Assembly: GCF_007833795.1 (NCBI RefSeq)
Contig: NZ_CP032702.1
Location: 1,612,001 to 1,676,000, forward strand
Source of the DNA: Candidatus Pantoea soli
GTDB lineage: Bacteria; Pseudomonadota; Gammaproteobacteria; Enterobacterales; Enterobacteriaceae
Direction of reading: 5' to 3'
DNA length: 64,000 nt
Shown: positions 21,814 through 33,100 of the stretch, piece by piece
Layout of the letters: each line of letters starts with the position of its first letter
Numbering within the stretch: position 1 is the first letter of the stretch
Position numbers and translations under genes: made by a program
The notes under the pieces: model-generated
What the model was told of the DNA's origin: nothing
Seen by the model: only the letters and a program-made list of their open reading frames with translations
Databases searched by the model: none

Positions 21814-23253
21814 ATGCAATTTATTAATAGCTGGCAGCGTGAGTTGCCGGGATTCTATACGTCGCTGTCACCGACGCCGCTGGCGGGTGGGCGGCTGTTT
21901 TATCACAATGCACCGCTGGCGAGCGAACTGGAACTGGACGAGGCGCTGTTTGCCGGAGACGGACATGGCGTCTGGAGCGGTCGCGCATTGCTGCCGGGCA
22001 TGGCGCCGCTGGCGCAGGTCTACAGCGGCCATCAGTTTGGCGTCTGGGCCGGTCAGCTGGGCGATGGCCGCGGTCTGCTGCTGGGCGAGCAGCAGCTGAC
22101 CAACGGGCGACGGGTTGACTGGCATCTGAAAGGGGCGGGCTTAACGCCGTATTCGCGCATGGGAGATGGCCGGGCGGTGATCCGCTCCAGCGTGCGTGAA
22201 TTTCTCGCGTCGGAAGCGCTGCATCACCTCGGCATTCCGACTACGCGCGCGCTGGCGCTGGCCGTGGGCGATGAGCCGGTGCAGCGCGAAACCCGCGAGC
22301 GGGGGGCCATGCTGATGCGCATCGCAGAAAGTCATCTGCGCTTTGGCCATTTTGAACACTTCTATTACGGCGGCGAGCAGGAGAAAGTGCGGCAGCTGGC
22401 GGACTATGCGATTCGCCATCACTGGCCGCAGCTGCAGGAGGAAGCGGATCGCTATCTGCTGTGGTTTACCGATGTGGTACAGCGTACGGCGCGTCTGATT
22501 GCCCTGTGGCAAAGCGTGGGGTTTGCGCATGGCGTCATGAACACTGATAACATGTCGATTCTGGGCTTAACGCTGGATTACGGCCCGTATGGCTTTCTGG
22601 ATGACTATCAGCCGGATTTCATCTGCAATCACAGCGATTATCAGGGACGTTATTCATTTGAAAACCAACCGATGATTGGGTTATGGAATCTCAACCGGCT
22701 GGCACACGCGCTCTCCGGGTTGCTCACCACGGAGCAACTGAAACAGGCGCTGGCGCAGTACGAGCCGGAACTGATGCGCGTCTGGGGCGAGAAAATGCGC
22801 GCCAGACTCGGTCTTCTGACCGCCGACGCCAGTGATAATACCATTCTTACCGGTCTGCTGACCCTGATGACGCAGGAGCGCAGCGACTATACGCTGACCT
22901 TCCGCCTGCTGAGTGAAACGCAGCAGCAGGAGGCGCGCTCTCCGTTACGCGATGAGTTTATCGATCGCGACGCGTTTGATCGCTGGTATGCGCAGTACCG
23001 CCAGCGACTGCTGCAGGAGCAGGTCAGTGATGAGGCGCGTCAGGCGGTAATGAAAGCGGCCAACCCGGCGCTGGTGTTGCGCAACTACCTGGCGCAGCAG
23101 GTGATTGACGATGTGGAGCAGGGTAATACCGCGGCGCTGGAAAAGCTGCACCTTGCGCTGCAGCAACCCTTCAGTGATGCGGCCGTCAGCGCCGAACTGC
23201 GCCAGCGGCCACCGGAGTGGGGAAAAACGCTGGAGGTCAGTTGCTCCAGCTGA
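21814..23253 (+). CDS. selO: protein adenylyltransferase SelO (YdiU)
   Basis: A 479-residue pseudokinase-fold enzyme that transfers AMP to protein hydroxyls, linked to redox and stress responses. The start at 21814 ([15 protein letters not shown]) matches E. coli; an upstream frame from 21775 lacks homology. [26 protein letters not shown] holds the inverted active-site DN and DYGP elements. It ends in CSS, with Cys where many non-enteric homologues carry selenocysteine. Its stop lies 5 bp from the convergent aroH stop. Confidence 0.95.
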   Translation: MQFINSWQRELPGFYTSLSPTPLAGGRLFYHNAPLASELELDEALFAGDGHGVWSGRALLPGMAPLAQVYSGHQFGVWAGQLGDGRGLLLGEQQLTNGRRVDWHLKGAGLTPYSRMGDGRAVIRSSVREFLASEALHHLGIPTTRALALAVGDEPVQRETRERGAMLMRIAESHLRFGHFEHFYYGGEQEKVRQLADYAIRHHWPQLQEEADRYLLWFTDVVQRTARLIALWQSVGFAHGVMNTDNMSILGLTLDYGPYGFLDDYQPDFICNHSDYQGRYSFENQPMIGLWNLNRLAHALSGLLTTEQLKQALAQYEPELMRVWGEKMRARLGLLTADASDNTILTGLLTLMTQERSDYTLTFRLLSETQQQEARSPLRDEFIDRDAFDRWYAQYRQRLLQEQVSDEARQAVMKAANPALVLRNYLAQQVIDDVEQGNTAALEKLHLALQQPFSDAAVSAELRQRPPEWGKTLEVSCSS

Positions 23254-23258
23254 AGCAC

Positions 23259-24305
23259 TCAGAAGCGGCTGTCAACGGCGGCCGCCAGCGTCGCCAGCAC
23301 TGCGGCGCTGTCTTCCCAGCCAAGACACGGATCGGTGATGGACTGGCCGTAGGTCAGCGGCTGGCCGCTGACGACCTTCTGCTGACCTTCCTCCAGGAAG
23401 CTCTCAATCATCACGCCGGCAATCGCCCGTGAACCGGCGCGGATCTGCCCGGCGACATCGTCCGCAACGTCACGCTGGCGGCGGTGCTGCTTCAGGCAGT
23501 TACCGTGGCTGAAGTCGATCACCAGCTGCTCCGGCAGGTTGAACTCGCGCAGGCTGGCGGCGGCCGCCGCCACGTCTTCAGCATGGTAATTGGGCTGACG
23601 TCCGCCGCGTAAAATCACATGTCCGTGCGGGTTGCCGCTGGTCTGATAAATGGTCATCTGGCCGTTTTTGTCCGGAGACAGGAACATATGGCTGGCGCGC
23701 GAGGCGCGAATGGCATCGACCGCAATCTGTACGTTACCGTCGGTGCCGTTTTTGAAGCCGACCGGACAGGAGAGCGCCGAGGCCATTTCACGGTGAATCT
23801 GACTTTCGGTGGTGCGTGCGCCAATGGCTCCCCAGCTGATCAGGTCAGCAATAAACTGGCCGATCACCATATCAAGGAACTCCGTGGCGGTGGGCAGACC
23901 CAGCGCGTTGATATCCAGCAGCAGCTTGCGGGCAATGGCGATGCCGCGGTTTACGTCAAAGCTGCCGTCCAGATCCGGATCGGAGATCAATCCTTTCCAG
24001 CCCACCACGGTACGCGGTTTTTCAAAATAGGCGCGCATGACGATTTCCAGGCGGTCCTGATACTGCGTGCGCAGCGCATTCAGGCGGGCGGCGTATTCCA
24101 GCGCGGCTTTCGGATCGTGCAGCGAGCAGGGGCCAATGATCACCAGCAGGCGGGGATCTTCACCGGTCAGGATGCGCGCAATACGCTGGCGCGCGGCCGT
24201 CACGCTGGCGGCCACGTCCGCCGAAACAGAATGTTGTTGCGCAAGGGCAGCCGGGGTCAGCAGGCTGCCGATGCGTGCCGTACGCAGTTCATCGGTTTTG
24301 TTCAT
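23259..24305 (-). CDS. aroH: Trp-sensitive DAHP synthase
   Basis: 3-deoxy-7-phosphoheptulonate synthase, first step of the shikimate pathway: PEP plus erythrose 4-phosphate. It has 348 residues, identical in length to E. coli AroH. Class I motifs include IIGPCSLHD, KPRTVVGWKG, GARTTESQ, GFKNGTDG and DFSHGN. Assignment to the Trp isoenzyme rests on synteny with ppsR/ppsA and selO. No CTAG-type TrpR operator is visible upstream, unlike E. coli. PEP synthase next door supplies its substrate. Confidence 0.93.
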   Translation of the reverse strand: MNKTDELRTARIGSLLTPAALAQQHSVSADVAASVTAARQRIARILTGEDPRLLVIIGPCSLHDPKAALEYAARLNALRTQYQDRLEIVMRAYFEKPRTVVGWKGLISDPDLDGSFDVNRGIAIARKLLLDINALGLPTATEFLDMVIGQFIADLISWGAIGARTTESQIHREMASALSCPVGFKNGTDGNVQIAVDAIRASRASHMFLSPDKNGQMTIYQTSGNPHGHVILRGGRQPNYHAEDVAAAAASLREFNLPEQLVIDFSHGNCLKQHRRQRDVADDVAGQIRAGSRAIAGVMIESFLEEGQQKVVSGQPLTYGQSITDPCLGWEDSAAVLATLAAAVDSRF

Positions 24306-24465
24306 GGGGGATTCTCAAAGCTGTTCTTCGCAACGGTGAAATACCGGGAAGTGATGAGGGTCACAATAAACCATTGGTCTGCGAATTCAACCAGCGAAAT
24401 CAAACGGGTATAAAAATCTGCCGGCAGCCGGGCTTTACGCGATCGCCGGCTGCGGCAGTTTCGCC

Positions 24466-25293
24466 TTAATACATGCTGCGCTGCAGCCCCATGATGTCGA
24501 GGATCTTGGTGGCGATCTCTTCCACCGAATAGTTGGTGCTGTTGAGGTAGCGAATCTGATGCTGGCGGAACAGCGCTTCCACTTCACCGACCTCCAGCCG
24601 GCACTGTCGCAGCGAAGCATAGCGGGTATTCTCTGCCCGCTCCTGGCGGATAGCGGCGAGACGCTCCGGATCGATTGTCAGGCCAAACAGCTTATGCTGG
24701 TGCGCGCGCAGGGCGGGCGGCAGCTTCAGGTTGTCCATATCGTCGGCAATAAACGGGTAGTTTGCGGCGCGCACGCCAAACTGCATGGCAAGATAGAGGC
24801 TGGTGGGGGTTTTACCGCAGCGCGACACGCCCAGCAGAATCACCTGCGCATCTTCCAGCCCGCGCAGCGAGATGCCGTCATCGTGCGCCAGCGTATAGTC
24901 AATGGCGGCAATACGCGCATCGTATTTCCCCAGATTGCTGGCGGTCAGGCCGTGGGTGCGGTGGGCGACCGGCATCGACGCGACGCCGAGCTCACTTTGT
25001 AACGGCGCCACCAGCGCCTGCACGATATCCTGACAAAAGCCGTCGCTCTCCAGAATGATGTCGCGCACCTCGGGCGTCACAATTGAGAAAAAGACCAGCG
25101 GGCGCACACCGCTCTGCTGATACAGGGCGTTAATCTGCGCTTTTACCGCCTGTGCGCGCTGCACGTTCTCCACAAAGGGCAGCGTCACGCTGTGGGTACT
25201 GACCGGAAACTGAGATAACACCGCATGGCCCAGCACTTCTGCGGTAATGGCCGTTCCGTCAGAGATATAAAACACGCTACGTTCGGTGCTCAT
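24466..25293 (-). CDS. ppsR: PEP synthase regulatory kinase/phosphorylase PpsR
   Basis: Bifunctional regulator (DUF299 family, 275 residues) that inactivates PpsA by ADP-dependent threonine phosphorylation and reactivates it by Pi-dependent removal. The P-loop GVSRCGKT is at 155-162. It is divergent from its target ppsA, with a shared 442-bp regulatory region, as in E. coli. Confidence 0.95.
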   Translation of the reverse strand: MSTERSVFYISDGTAITAEVLGHAVLSQFPVSTHSVTLPFVENVQRAQAVKAQINALYQQSGVRPLVFFSIVTPEVRDIILESDGFCQDIVQALVAPLQSELGVASMPVAHRTHGLTASNLGKYDARIAAIDYTLAHDDGISLRGLEDAQVILLGVSRCGKTPTSLYLAMQFGVRAANYPFIADDMDNLKLPPALRAHQHKLFGLTIDPERLAAIRQERAENTRYASLRQCRLEVGEVEALFRQHQIRYLNSTNYSVEEIATKILDIMGLQRSMY

Positions 25294-25735
25294 CCGTATC
25301 TGTTTCCTCTTCGTCGCAGGGCAATAATTAATAACAGTATTTCATTTTAATTCATAACAAAATGAATTATCCATATTGAGCGAAGCGGTACGGAATTTTC
25401 TGCCGCACCGCAAATTCCATATTAGATGAAATCCTCACGGGAAAAGTGTTAATTCCTCTCCTTTTTAATCATGGCTGCGAAATAAGTCTGCGAACAGTTG
25501 CGCAACAAAAAAGGGCGATAAATCACTGAAAACAGGATGGTATCAGGCAGGCAAGGCGCTGCGCGAAAATTAGCATGTTGCGCAACATGATCATTTACCG
25601 GGAGTAGTCCGAATTTTGATTTCTTTTTCTGCTTTAACGATTCAACACTTAGAGTTTATTTAGTGGTTGTGCCAGGCTGGTCTGGCGAATAGCAACATGT
25701 TCCATGTGCTTTAATCATTTAAAAGGATAATCTCA
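25294..25735. promoter_or_regulatory. ppsR-ppsA divergent regulatory region
   Basis: 442 bp with no gene. It holds two TTGCGCAA palindromes, at 25498-25505 and inside the perfect 16-bp palindrome CATGTTGCGCAACATG at 25574-25589. A Cra-like site TTTAACGATTCA lies at 25633-25644 (9 of 12 to TGAATCGATTCA). E. coli ppsA is activated by Cra. An AT-rich block near ppsR (25321-25372) probably contains its promoter. Confidence 0.5.
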
Positions 25736-28123
25736 ATGTCCAATCTAGACCAACAGTCCTTAGTGCTCTGGTACAACCAGCTTGGCATGCATGATGTTGA
25801 TCGGGTGGGGGGCAAAAATGCGTCCCTGGGAGAAATGATTACCAATTTGTCGTCGCTGGGTGTGTCCGTGCCGAACGGCTATGCGACCACATCTTACGCC
25901 TTCAATCAGTTTCTCGATCAAAGCGGACTGAACCAGCGTATTTATGCCCTGCTGGATGAAACGGATATTGATGACGTTGCCGCGCTGGCGCAGGCGGGCA
26001 AACAGATTCGTCAATGGGTCGTGGACACGCCGTTCCAGCCTGCGCTGGAAGAGGCGATTCGCACAGCGTATGAGCAGCTCTCTGCTGATGACGCCGATGC
26101 CTCTTTTGCGGTGCGCTCTTCCGCGACTGCGGAAGATATGCCGGATGCCTCCTTTGCCGGTCAGCAGGAGACTTTCCTGAACGTGCAGGGCTTTGATGCG
26201 GTATTGATTGCCGTGAAGCACGTTTTCGCCTCGTTATTTAACGATCGCGCCATTTCCTACCGTGTGCATCAGGGCTACGACCACCGTGGCGTAGCGCTGT
26301 CGGCGGGTATTCAGCGTATGGTGCGGTCCGATCTCGCCTCCTCGGGTGTCATGTTCACCATTGATACGGAATCCGGCTTCGATCAGGTGGTCTTTATCAC
26401 TTCGGCGTACGGCTTGGGTGAGATGGTGGTGCAGGGCGCGGTCAACCCGGACGAGTTTTATGTCCACAAGCCGACGCTGGCAGCCGGCCGGCCGGCAATT
26501 GTGCGCCGTACGATGGGCTCGAAAAAAATTCGCATGGTATACGCCGATTCGCAGGCGCATGGCGAACAGGTGCGCATTGAGGATGTTGATCAGGCGGCGC
26601 GCGATCGCTTTAGTCTGACGGATGAGGAAGTGCAGGATCTGGCGCGCCAGGCGGTGCTGATTGAGCAGCATTACCAGCGCCCGATGGACATTGAGTGGGC
26701 CAAAGATGGTCACACCGGCAAGCTATTTATCGTCCAGGCGCGTCCGGAAACGGTGCGCTCGAATGGTCAGGTGATGGAACGCTATAACCTGCAGGGCAAA
26801 GGCCAGGTGCTGGTGGAGGGCCGGGCGATTGGCCACCGTATCGGCGCGGGTGAGGTCAAGGTCATCCACGATATCAGTGAAATGCACCGCATTGAGAAAG
26901 GCGATGTGCTGGTCACCGATATGACTGACCCGGACTGGGAACCGATCATGAAGAAAGCCTCGGCGATTGTCACCAATCGCGGCGGCCGGACCTGCCATGC
27001 GGCGATCATCGCCCGTGAGCTGGGCATTCCGGCAGTGGTGGGCTGCGGGGATGCAACCGAGCACCTGCAGGATGGTCACAAGGTGACGGTGTCCTGTGCC
27101 GAAGGCGATACCGGCTACGTCTATAATGACCTGCTAGATTTTGAAGTGACCAGCTCCCGGGTGGATACCATGCCGGATTTGCCCCTGAAAATTATGATGA
27201 ACGTGGGCAACCCGGACCGCGCTTTTGATTTTGCCTGCCTGCCCAATGAAGGCGTCGGGCTTGCGCGGCTGGAGTTCATAATTAACCGCATGATCGGCGT
27301 GCACCCGAAAGCGCTGCTGGAGTTTGAGCAGCAGACGCCAGAGCTGCAGGCGCAGATCCGCCAGATGATGAAAGGCTTTGACGATCCGGTCGAGTTCTAC
27401 ATTGCCCGCCTGACGGAAGGGATTGCCACGCTGGGCGCAGCCTTCGCCCCGAAGCGGGTGATTGTGCGTCTCTCTGATTTCAAATCAAACGAATATGCTA
27501 ACCTGGTGGGCGGCGAGCGTTATGAGCCGGAAGAAGAGAACCCGATGCTCGGCTTCCGCGGCGCGGGCCGTTACGTGGCGGATAGCTTCCGCGACTGCTT
27601 CGCGCTGGAGTGTGAAGCGGTGAAGCGCGTGCGTAACGAAATGGGGCTGACCAACGTCGAGATCATGGTGCCGTTTGTCCGTACCGTGGACCAGGCGGAA
27701 GCCGTGGTGGCCGAGCTGGCGAAACAAGGCCTGAAGCGCGGTGAAAACGGGCTGAAGGTGATTATGATGTGCGAAATCCCCTCTAACGCCTTGCTGGCAG
27801 AGCAATTCCTGCAGCATTTCGACGGCTTCTCGATTGGCTCCAACGATATGACGCAGCTGGCGCTGGGGCTGGATCGCGATTCCGGCGTGGTCTCCGCGTT
27901 GTTTGACGAGCGCAACGACGCGGTGAAAGCGTTGCTGTCGATGTCCATTCAGGCGGCGAAGAAGCAGGGCAAATATGTCGGCATCTGCGGACAGGGGCCG
28001 TCAGATCATCAGGATTTTGCTGCCTGGCTGATGGAGCAGGGCATTGACAGCCTGTCGCTTAATCCGGATACCGTGGTGGAAACCTGGCTGAGCCTGGCGG
28101 AGCTGGATGGCGCAAAAGCCTGA
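25736..28123 (+). CDS. ppsA: phosphoenolpyruvate synthase
   Basis: Converts pyruvate and ATP to PEP, AMP and phosphate for gluconeogenesis. It has 795 residues (E. coli 792). Order: N-terminal ATP-grasp domain (KNASLGEMI and [19 protein letters not shown]), the swivelling phosphohistidine domain with [18 protein letters not shown] (catalytic His and PpsR-target Thr adjacent), and the C-terminal PEP/pyruvate barrel ([17 protein letters not shown]). A terminator follows at 28181. Confidence 0.97.
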   Translation: MSNLDQQSLVLWYNQLGMHDVDRVGGKNASLGEMITNLSSLGVSVPNGYATTSYAFNQFLDQSGLNQRIYALLDETDIDDVAALAQAGKQIRQWVVDTPFQPALEEAIRTAYEQLSADDADASFAVRSSATAEDMPDASFAGQQETFLNVQGFDAVLIAVKHVFASLFNDRAISYRVHQGYDHRGVALSAGIQRMVRSDLASSGVMFTIDTESGFDQVVFITSAYGLGEMVVQGAVNPDEFYVHKPTLAAGRPAIVRRTMGSKKIRMVYADSQAHGEQVRIEDVDQAARDRFSLTDEEVQDLARQAVLIEQHYQRPMDIEWAKDGHTGKLFIVQARPETVRSNGQVMERYNLQGKGQVLVEGRAIGHRIGAGEVKVIHDISEMHRIEKGDVLVTDMTDPDWEPIMKKASAIVTNRGGRTCHAAIIARELGIPAVVGCGDATEHLQDGHKVTVSCAEGDTGYVYNDLLDFEVTSSRVDTMPDLPLKIMMNVGNPDRAFDFACLPNEGVGLARLEFIINRMIGVHPKALLEFEQQTPELQAQIRQMMKGFDDPVEFYIARLTEGIATLGAAFAPKRVIVRLSDFKSNEYANLVGGERYEPEEENPMLGFRGAGRYVADSFRDCFALECEAVKRVRNEMGLTNVEIMVPFVRTVDQAEAVVAELAKQGLKRGENGLKVIMMCEIPSNALLAEQFLQHFDGFSIGSNDMTQLALGLDRDSGVVSALFDERNDAVKALLSMSIQAAKKQGKYVGICGQGPSDHQDFAAWLMEQGIDSLSLNPDTVVETWLSLAELDGAKA

Positions 28124-28180
28124 TTTATCCGTGAAATAGCGCGTTCGGGACAATCCGGACGCGTTACGGCTAAAAACCAT

Positions 28181-28208
28181 GAAGGCCAGCACTGCTGGCC
28201 TTCTGTTT
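28181..28208 (+). terminator. terminator after ppsA
   Basis: The stem GAAGGCCAGC / GCTGGCCTTC is followed by TGTTTTA. It faces the convergent rprA terminator 16 bp away. Confidence 0.85.
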
Positions 28209-28223
28209 TACTGAATTGCAGGC

Positions 28224-28329
28224 AAAAAAAAGCCCATCACAGGGGATGGGCAAAGACTACACACAGCAATTCTTCACTTTACTCAGGGGAAAAGGGTGAT
28301 TAAAAATCAGTAGGTTGATTCAAAACATA
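28224..28329 (-). ncRNA. rprA: small regulatory RNA RprA
   Basis: On the minus strand the 3' half reads GAATTGCTGTGTGTAGTC, then TTTGCCCATC, a hairpin (GCCCATC / GATGGGC) and eight Ts. This is the same order as E. coli RprA, preceded by the conserved CCCCTGAG (28282-28289). The 5' stem-loop (AATCAACCTACTGATTT) also lines up. RprA pairs with the rpoS leader via Hfq and raises sigma-S; it also represses csgD in E. coli. The location between ppsA and ydiK is the E. coli location. The 5' end is estimated by alignment. Confidence 0.88.
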
Positions 28330-28364
28330 CGCAACATGTTATTCATCGCCGCCGCCTGCGTCTT

Positions 28365-28378
28365 TAAGAATCCTCTTA
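28365..28378 (-). promoter_or_regulatory. RcsB box upstream of rprA
   Basis: Minus-strand TAAGAGGATTCTTA, centred about 43 bp before the estimated RprA start. This closely matches the RcsAB/RcsB consensus and the position known for E. coli rprA, which is activated by the Rcs envelope-stress phosphorelay. Confidence 0.75.
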
Positions 28379-28399
28379 TTAGTTTAAAGTTGATAATCT

Positions 28400-28824
28400 T
28401 TTGTGGCCTTTTTACCCCCTTCGCACGCAAAATCCAGTGCGAAAAATAATCATTCGAACGGTGAAAACAGCGCAAAGCGGCGAAAAGTGCGTTTTTTCTT
28501 AAAAATCATTAATGAAAAAAACCGCTGCAGGCCGGAATTCGCCGTCGCCGGGTTAATGAGGTTTAGCCAGCGTAAAGTATGGGCGCACGCTAAAGCAGAA
28601 GCGCAGAGGCTGTTATGACGGGATGGGGCGGCAACGCCAGCGATAAACGTGCCTTGCGACGCGCTCTCACTGATAAGTGATGCGCCACTGTAACACCGGC
28701 TGCGCTGGCAGCCTCTACCGGCGGCCTCGCCGGGAAGACACCGGTTCCGGGACAGAAAGCTCCACGCTCTGCTGACGTTTAACTTAGCGCGCAGCGTTGC
28801 CGGCCACGCCGCGCGCCAGGCACG
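28400..28824. other. geneless block between rprA and ydiK
   Basis: 425 bp. The first 130 bp are AT-rich; from about 28530 the sequence is GC-rich with several short inverted repeats (CCGGCG/CGCCGG at 28718-28733, GGCTGCG/CGCAGCC-like arms). Frames here are short and unlike the neighbours: a 71-codon frame at 28403 and a 21-codon one at 28616. I see no supported gene. Confidence 0.4.
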
Positions 28825-29937
28825 TCAGGGCAGTTCTTCTTCGTGTTCGGTTAAGGCTTCAATGGCCGTTTCCGGATCGTCATCAGGGGCGGGCGCTTCA
28901 TGCATCCATACCGATACCAGCCGGTACGACACCGCCAGCACCACCGGCCCGATAAACAAGCCAATCATGCCAAAGGCAATCAGCCCGCCGATAACGCCGG
29001 ATAAAATCAGGATCATTGGCAGATCGGCGCCCATGCGAATCAGCACCGGGCGCAGCACGTTATCCAGCGTGCCCACCACACAGCTCCAGATCAGCAGCAC
29101 GGTTCCCCAGGTGGTATCTCCGCTCCAGTAGAGCCAGATGATAGCCGGCACCAGCACGATCAGGGGCCCCAGCTGCACCAGGCAGGTCAGAATCATCAGC
29201 ACGGTTAACAGCGTGGCGTAAGGGATGCCGGAAATCGCCAGGCCAATGCCGCCCAGCACGCCCTGCACCAGCGCGGTCACAACCACGCCGAGCGCCACCG
29301 CACGGATTGCCTGCCCGGCCAGCAGCACGGCCGCGTCGCCGCGCGGTCCGCCCATCCGGTAAGCAAAGTGACGAATGCCTTGTCCTACCTGCTCACCGCG
29401 CCAGTAAAGCAACACGCTGAACAGCAGCATCAGGCCGAGATGCAGCATAAAGCGGCCAAAATGGCCGGCCTGAGCAACAAAGAAGCCGGTGGTACGCCCG
29501 ATATAGGGCTGAACCTGGCGCATAATGGCTGAGCCGCCGCCATCCACCAGTTTGTGATAATTGAGATAAAGCTTACCGCCCACGTACGGAATATCATGCA
29601 GCCAGGCCAGATCGGGCAGCACCAGATGCCGCTGCGTGGCCCAGGCAATCACCGGTGCGCTGTTGTCAATCAGGCTGCTGACCAGCAGCGCAATCGGAAT
29701 GATAAACAGCAGCAGCAGCAAAAAGGTCATGGCGACGACGGCCAGAGAGCGGCGGCCCCACAGCAGGTGCTGCAGGCGAATCATCAACGGCCAGGTGGCG
29801 ATGACCACCATGCTGGCCCAGGCAAAGCCGAGAATAAACGGCTGAACCACCCAGAGACAGGCGATGATCATCAGCAGAATGAACATCAGCGAAAACAGAA
29901 TCTGCGGTAAGTCCATACCGCGTTGCAGGTTTTTCAT
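28825..29937 (-). CDS. ydiK: AI-2E family transporter YdiK
   Basis: An inner-membrane protein of the AI-2 exporter/UPF0118 family, 370 residues from the start at 29937, the same length as E. coli YdiK. The open frame runs further upstream to 30195, but that part is Arg/Phe-rich with no homology and crosses the ydiJ promoter. Hydrophobic segments fill residues 10-60 and 140-335. Conserved stretches include QAIRAVALGVVVTALVQ and GTLDNVLRPVLIRMGADLP. A PurR-like box lies upstream; the transported substrate is unknown. Confidence 0.9.
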   Translation of the reverse strand: MKNLQRGMDLPQILFSLMFILLMIIACLWVVQPFILGFAWASMVVIATWPLMIRLQHLLWGRRSLAVVAMTFLLLLLFIIPIALLVSSLIDNSAPVIAWATQRHLVLPDLAWLHDIPYVGGKLYLNYHKLVDGGGSAIMRQVQPYIGRTTGFFVAQAGHFGRFMLHLGLMLLFSVLLYWRGEQVGQGIRHFAYRMGGPRGDAAVLLAGQAIRAVALGVVVTALVQGVLGGIGLAISGIPYATLLTVLMILTCLVQLGPLIVLVPAIIWLYWSGDTTWGTVLLIWSCVVGTLDNVLRPVLIRMGADLPMILILSGVIGGLIAFGMIGLFIGPVVLAVSYRLVSVWMHEAPAPDDDPETAIEALTEHEEELP

Positions 29938-30109
29938 AACGACGTTTAACCTCAAATAATCCTTCGTGAAGCGGCGGAGAACGCCGGGCTCATGATGATC
30001 TATTTCCTGAAAATTAAACAGAAAAAAGCCGCGCCGCCGCGGCGCTTTCCGGAAAAAACAGCGGGCGTGAAAAAAATATGATAAAACCAGTGACTGAAAA
30101 AACTTAACC

Positions 30110-30125
30110 ACGCAAACGTTTACAA
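30110..30125. promoter_or_regulatory. PurR-like operator between ydiK and ydiJ
   Basis: ACGCAAACGTTTACAA matches 13 of 16 bases of the PurR palindrome ACGCAAACGTTTGCGT. It lies 18 bp before the ydiJ start and about 170 bp before ydiK. purR itself is in this window. Confidence 0.6.
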
Positions 30126-30143
30126 CATCCCGGTCACGAAATA

Positions 30144-33100
30144 ATGATCCCACAGATTTCTCAGGCACCCGGCCTCGTTCAGCTGGTGCTGACATTCCTG
30201 CAGGCCCTGAAAGAACAGGGTTTTACCGGCGATACCGCCACCAGCTATGCCGATCGCCTTTCGCTGTCCACGGACAACAGTATTTACCAGCTGCTGCCTG
30301 ACGCTGCGCTGTTTCCGCGTTCCACCGCCGATGTGGCGCTGATTGCCCGCCTGGCAGGCGAAGCGCGGTTTAAAACGCTGGTCTTTACACCACGCGGCGG
30401 CGGCACCGGCACCAATGGCCAGTCGCTTAATCAGGGCATTGTGGTCGACATGTCGCGCTACATGAATCGCATCCTGGAAATCAATACGGAACAGCGCTGG
30501 GTGCGGGTCGAAGCGGGTGTGGTTAAAGATCAGCTTAACGCGTGGCTCAAGCCCTACGGTTTCTTTTTCTCGCCGGAGCTCTCAACCAGCAATCGCGCGA
30601 CGCTCGGCGGCATGATCAATACGGATGCCTCGGGTCAGGGGTCGCTGGTGTATGGCAAAACCTCCGATCACGTAGAGGGCCTGCGTGCGGTCCTGCTGGG
30701 CGGCGACATTCTGGATACCCGCGCCATGCCGGTGGGGCTGGCCGAACAGCTGGCCGCGACGCCAACGCCAGAAGGGCGCATTTACCGCGAAGTGATCGAT
30801 CGCTGCCGGGCACAGCGCGATGTGATTCTGGAAAAGTTTCCCCGGCTGAACCGCTTCCTCACCGGTTATGATCTGCGCCACGTCTTCAGTGACGATATGC
30901 AAATCTTTGACCTGACGCGACTGCTGTGCGGCGCTGAAGGCACACTGGCCTTTATTACCGAGGCACGTCTCGATATTACGCCCATCCCGCAGGTGCGGCG
31001 GCTGGTCAATATTAAATATGACTCCTTTGATTCCGCACTGCGCAACGCGCCCTTTATGGTGGAGGCGCAGGCGCTGTCAGTGGAAACGGTCGATTCCAAA
31101 GTGCTTAACCTGGCACGCGAAGACATCGTCTGGCACTCCGTGAAAGAGCTGATTGCCGATGTGCCGGATAAAGAGATGCAGGGGCTGAATATTGTTGAGT
31201 TCGCGGGCGACAACGCTGCGCTGATCGAGCAGCAGGTCAGTGCTCTGTGCAGCCGGCTGGATGAACTGATGGCGCAGCAGCAGGGGGGCGTAATTGGCTA
31301 CCAGCTGTGCAACGATTTAGCCGGAATCGAGCGTATCTATAACATGCGCAAAAAAGCGGTGGGGTTGCTGGGCAATGCCAAAGGGCGCGCCAAACCGATT
31401 CCGTTCGTTGAGGATACCGCCGTGCCGCCGGAGCAGCTGGCGGATTACATTGTCGCGTTCCGCGCGCTGCTCGACAGCCACGGACTGAGTTACGGCATGT
31501 TTGGTCATGTCGATGCCGGCGTGCTGCACGTGCGCCCGGCGCTGGATATGTGCGACCCTCAGCAGGAGATGCTGATGAAGACGCTCTCCGACGAAGTGGT
31601 GGCGCTGACTGCGCGCTACGGCGGTCTGCTGTGGGGAGAGCACGGCAAAGGTTTCCGCGCACAATACAGCCCGGACTTTTTTGGCGAAACGCTCTTCACC
31701 GAGCTGCGACGCATCAAAGCCGCGTTCGATCCGGATAACCGCATGAACCCCGGGAAAATCTGTACGCCACTGGGCAGCAATGAACCCATGATGCAGGTCG
31801 ATGCGGTGAAACGGGGAACCTGGGATCGTCAGATCCCGCTCACGGTGCGTAATGACTGGCGCGGCGCGATGGAGTGTAATGGAAACGGACTGTGCTTTAA
31901 CTTTGATGCCCGCAGTCCGATGTGCCCGTCGATGAAGATTACCCGTAACCGGATCCACTCACCCAAAGGGCGGGCAACCCTGACGCGCGAGTGGCTGCGG
32001 CTGCTGGCGGAGCAGGGCGTTGATCCCTCACAGCTGGAAAACGCGCTGCCGGAACAGCGCGCCAGCCTGCGGACGCTGATCAGCCGTACCCGTAATTCCT
32101 GGCATGCCAGGCAGGGCGAATACGATTTTTCTCACGAAGTGAAAGAAGCGATGTCCGGCTGTCTGGCCTGCAAAGCCTGTTCAACGCAGTGCCCGATCAA
32201 AATTGATGTACCGGATTTTCGCGCCCGCTTTTTGCAGCTCTACCACACCCGTTATCTGCGACCGGTAAGTGACCACCTGGTGGCGGCGGTGGAGAGTTAT
32301 GCGCCGCTGATGGCCAGAGCGCCGCGGGCATTTAACTTCTTCCTTAAGCAGCCGTGGATGCGGGAATTCAGTAAAAACCACATCGGCATGGTCGATCTGC
32401 CGTTGCTCTCATCGCCCAGTCTGCGTCAGCAGCTGAGCGGCCATGCGGCGATGAGCCTGACGCTGGAGCAGCTGGAAGCGCTGGACAGCGCGCAGCGCGA
32501 GCGTTGTGTGCTGGTGGTGCAGGATCCCTTTACCAGCTACTACGAAGCGCAGCTGGTGACGGATTTTATCCGGCTGATTGAGAAGCTGGGATACCGGCCG
32601 GTGCTGCTGCCGTTCTCACCGAACGGCAAGGCACAGCATGTTAAAGGTTTCCTGCAGCGTTTTGCGCGCACCGCCCGCAAAACGGCGGACATGCTCAACC
32701 GCGTGGCCCGGCTGGGGATGCCGCTGGTTGGCGTCGATCCCGCCACGGTGCTCTGCTATCGCGACGAGTATCAGCAGGTACTGGGCGAGCAGCGCGGCGA
32801 TTTTAAGGTGCTGCTGGTGCATGAGTGGCTGCAGCAGGTGCTGGCGGATCGGCCAGTGGAAATCGCCAGCGGTGAAGCCTGGTATCTGTTTGCTCACTGC
32901 ACGGAGGTGACGGCACTGCCGGCCACCCCGGCCCAGTGGCAGACTATTTTTGCCCGCTTTGGCGCGAAGCTGGAAAATATCAATGTCGGCTGTTGCGGCA
33001 TGGCTGGCACTTACGGTCATGAACGGCAAAATCTGGAGAATTCGCTGGGCATTTATGCGCTCTCCTGGCATCCGCAGATGCAGAAATTACCGCGTCAGCG

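Noticed and set aside
24306..24465. TrpR operator upstream of aroH
   Set aside because: E. coli aroH has one, but no CTAG-centred palindrome is present here.
28403..28618. 71-codon frame between rprA and ydiK
   Set aside because: No ribosome site, Lys/Arg-biased and not resembling any protein; it crosses from AT-rich to GC-rich sequence.
28600..28790. Possible cobalamin riboswitch
   Set aside because: Only two short boxes resemble the B12 element; the rest of the core is missing and no B12 gene follows. Kept only as part of an unexplained block.
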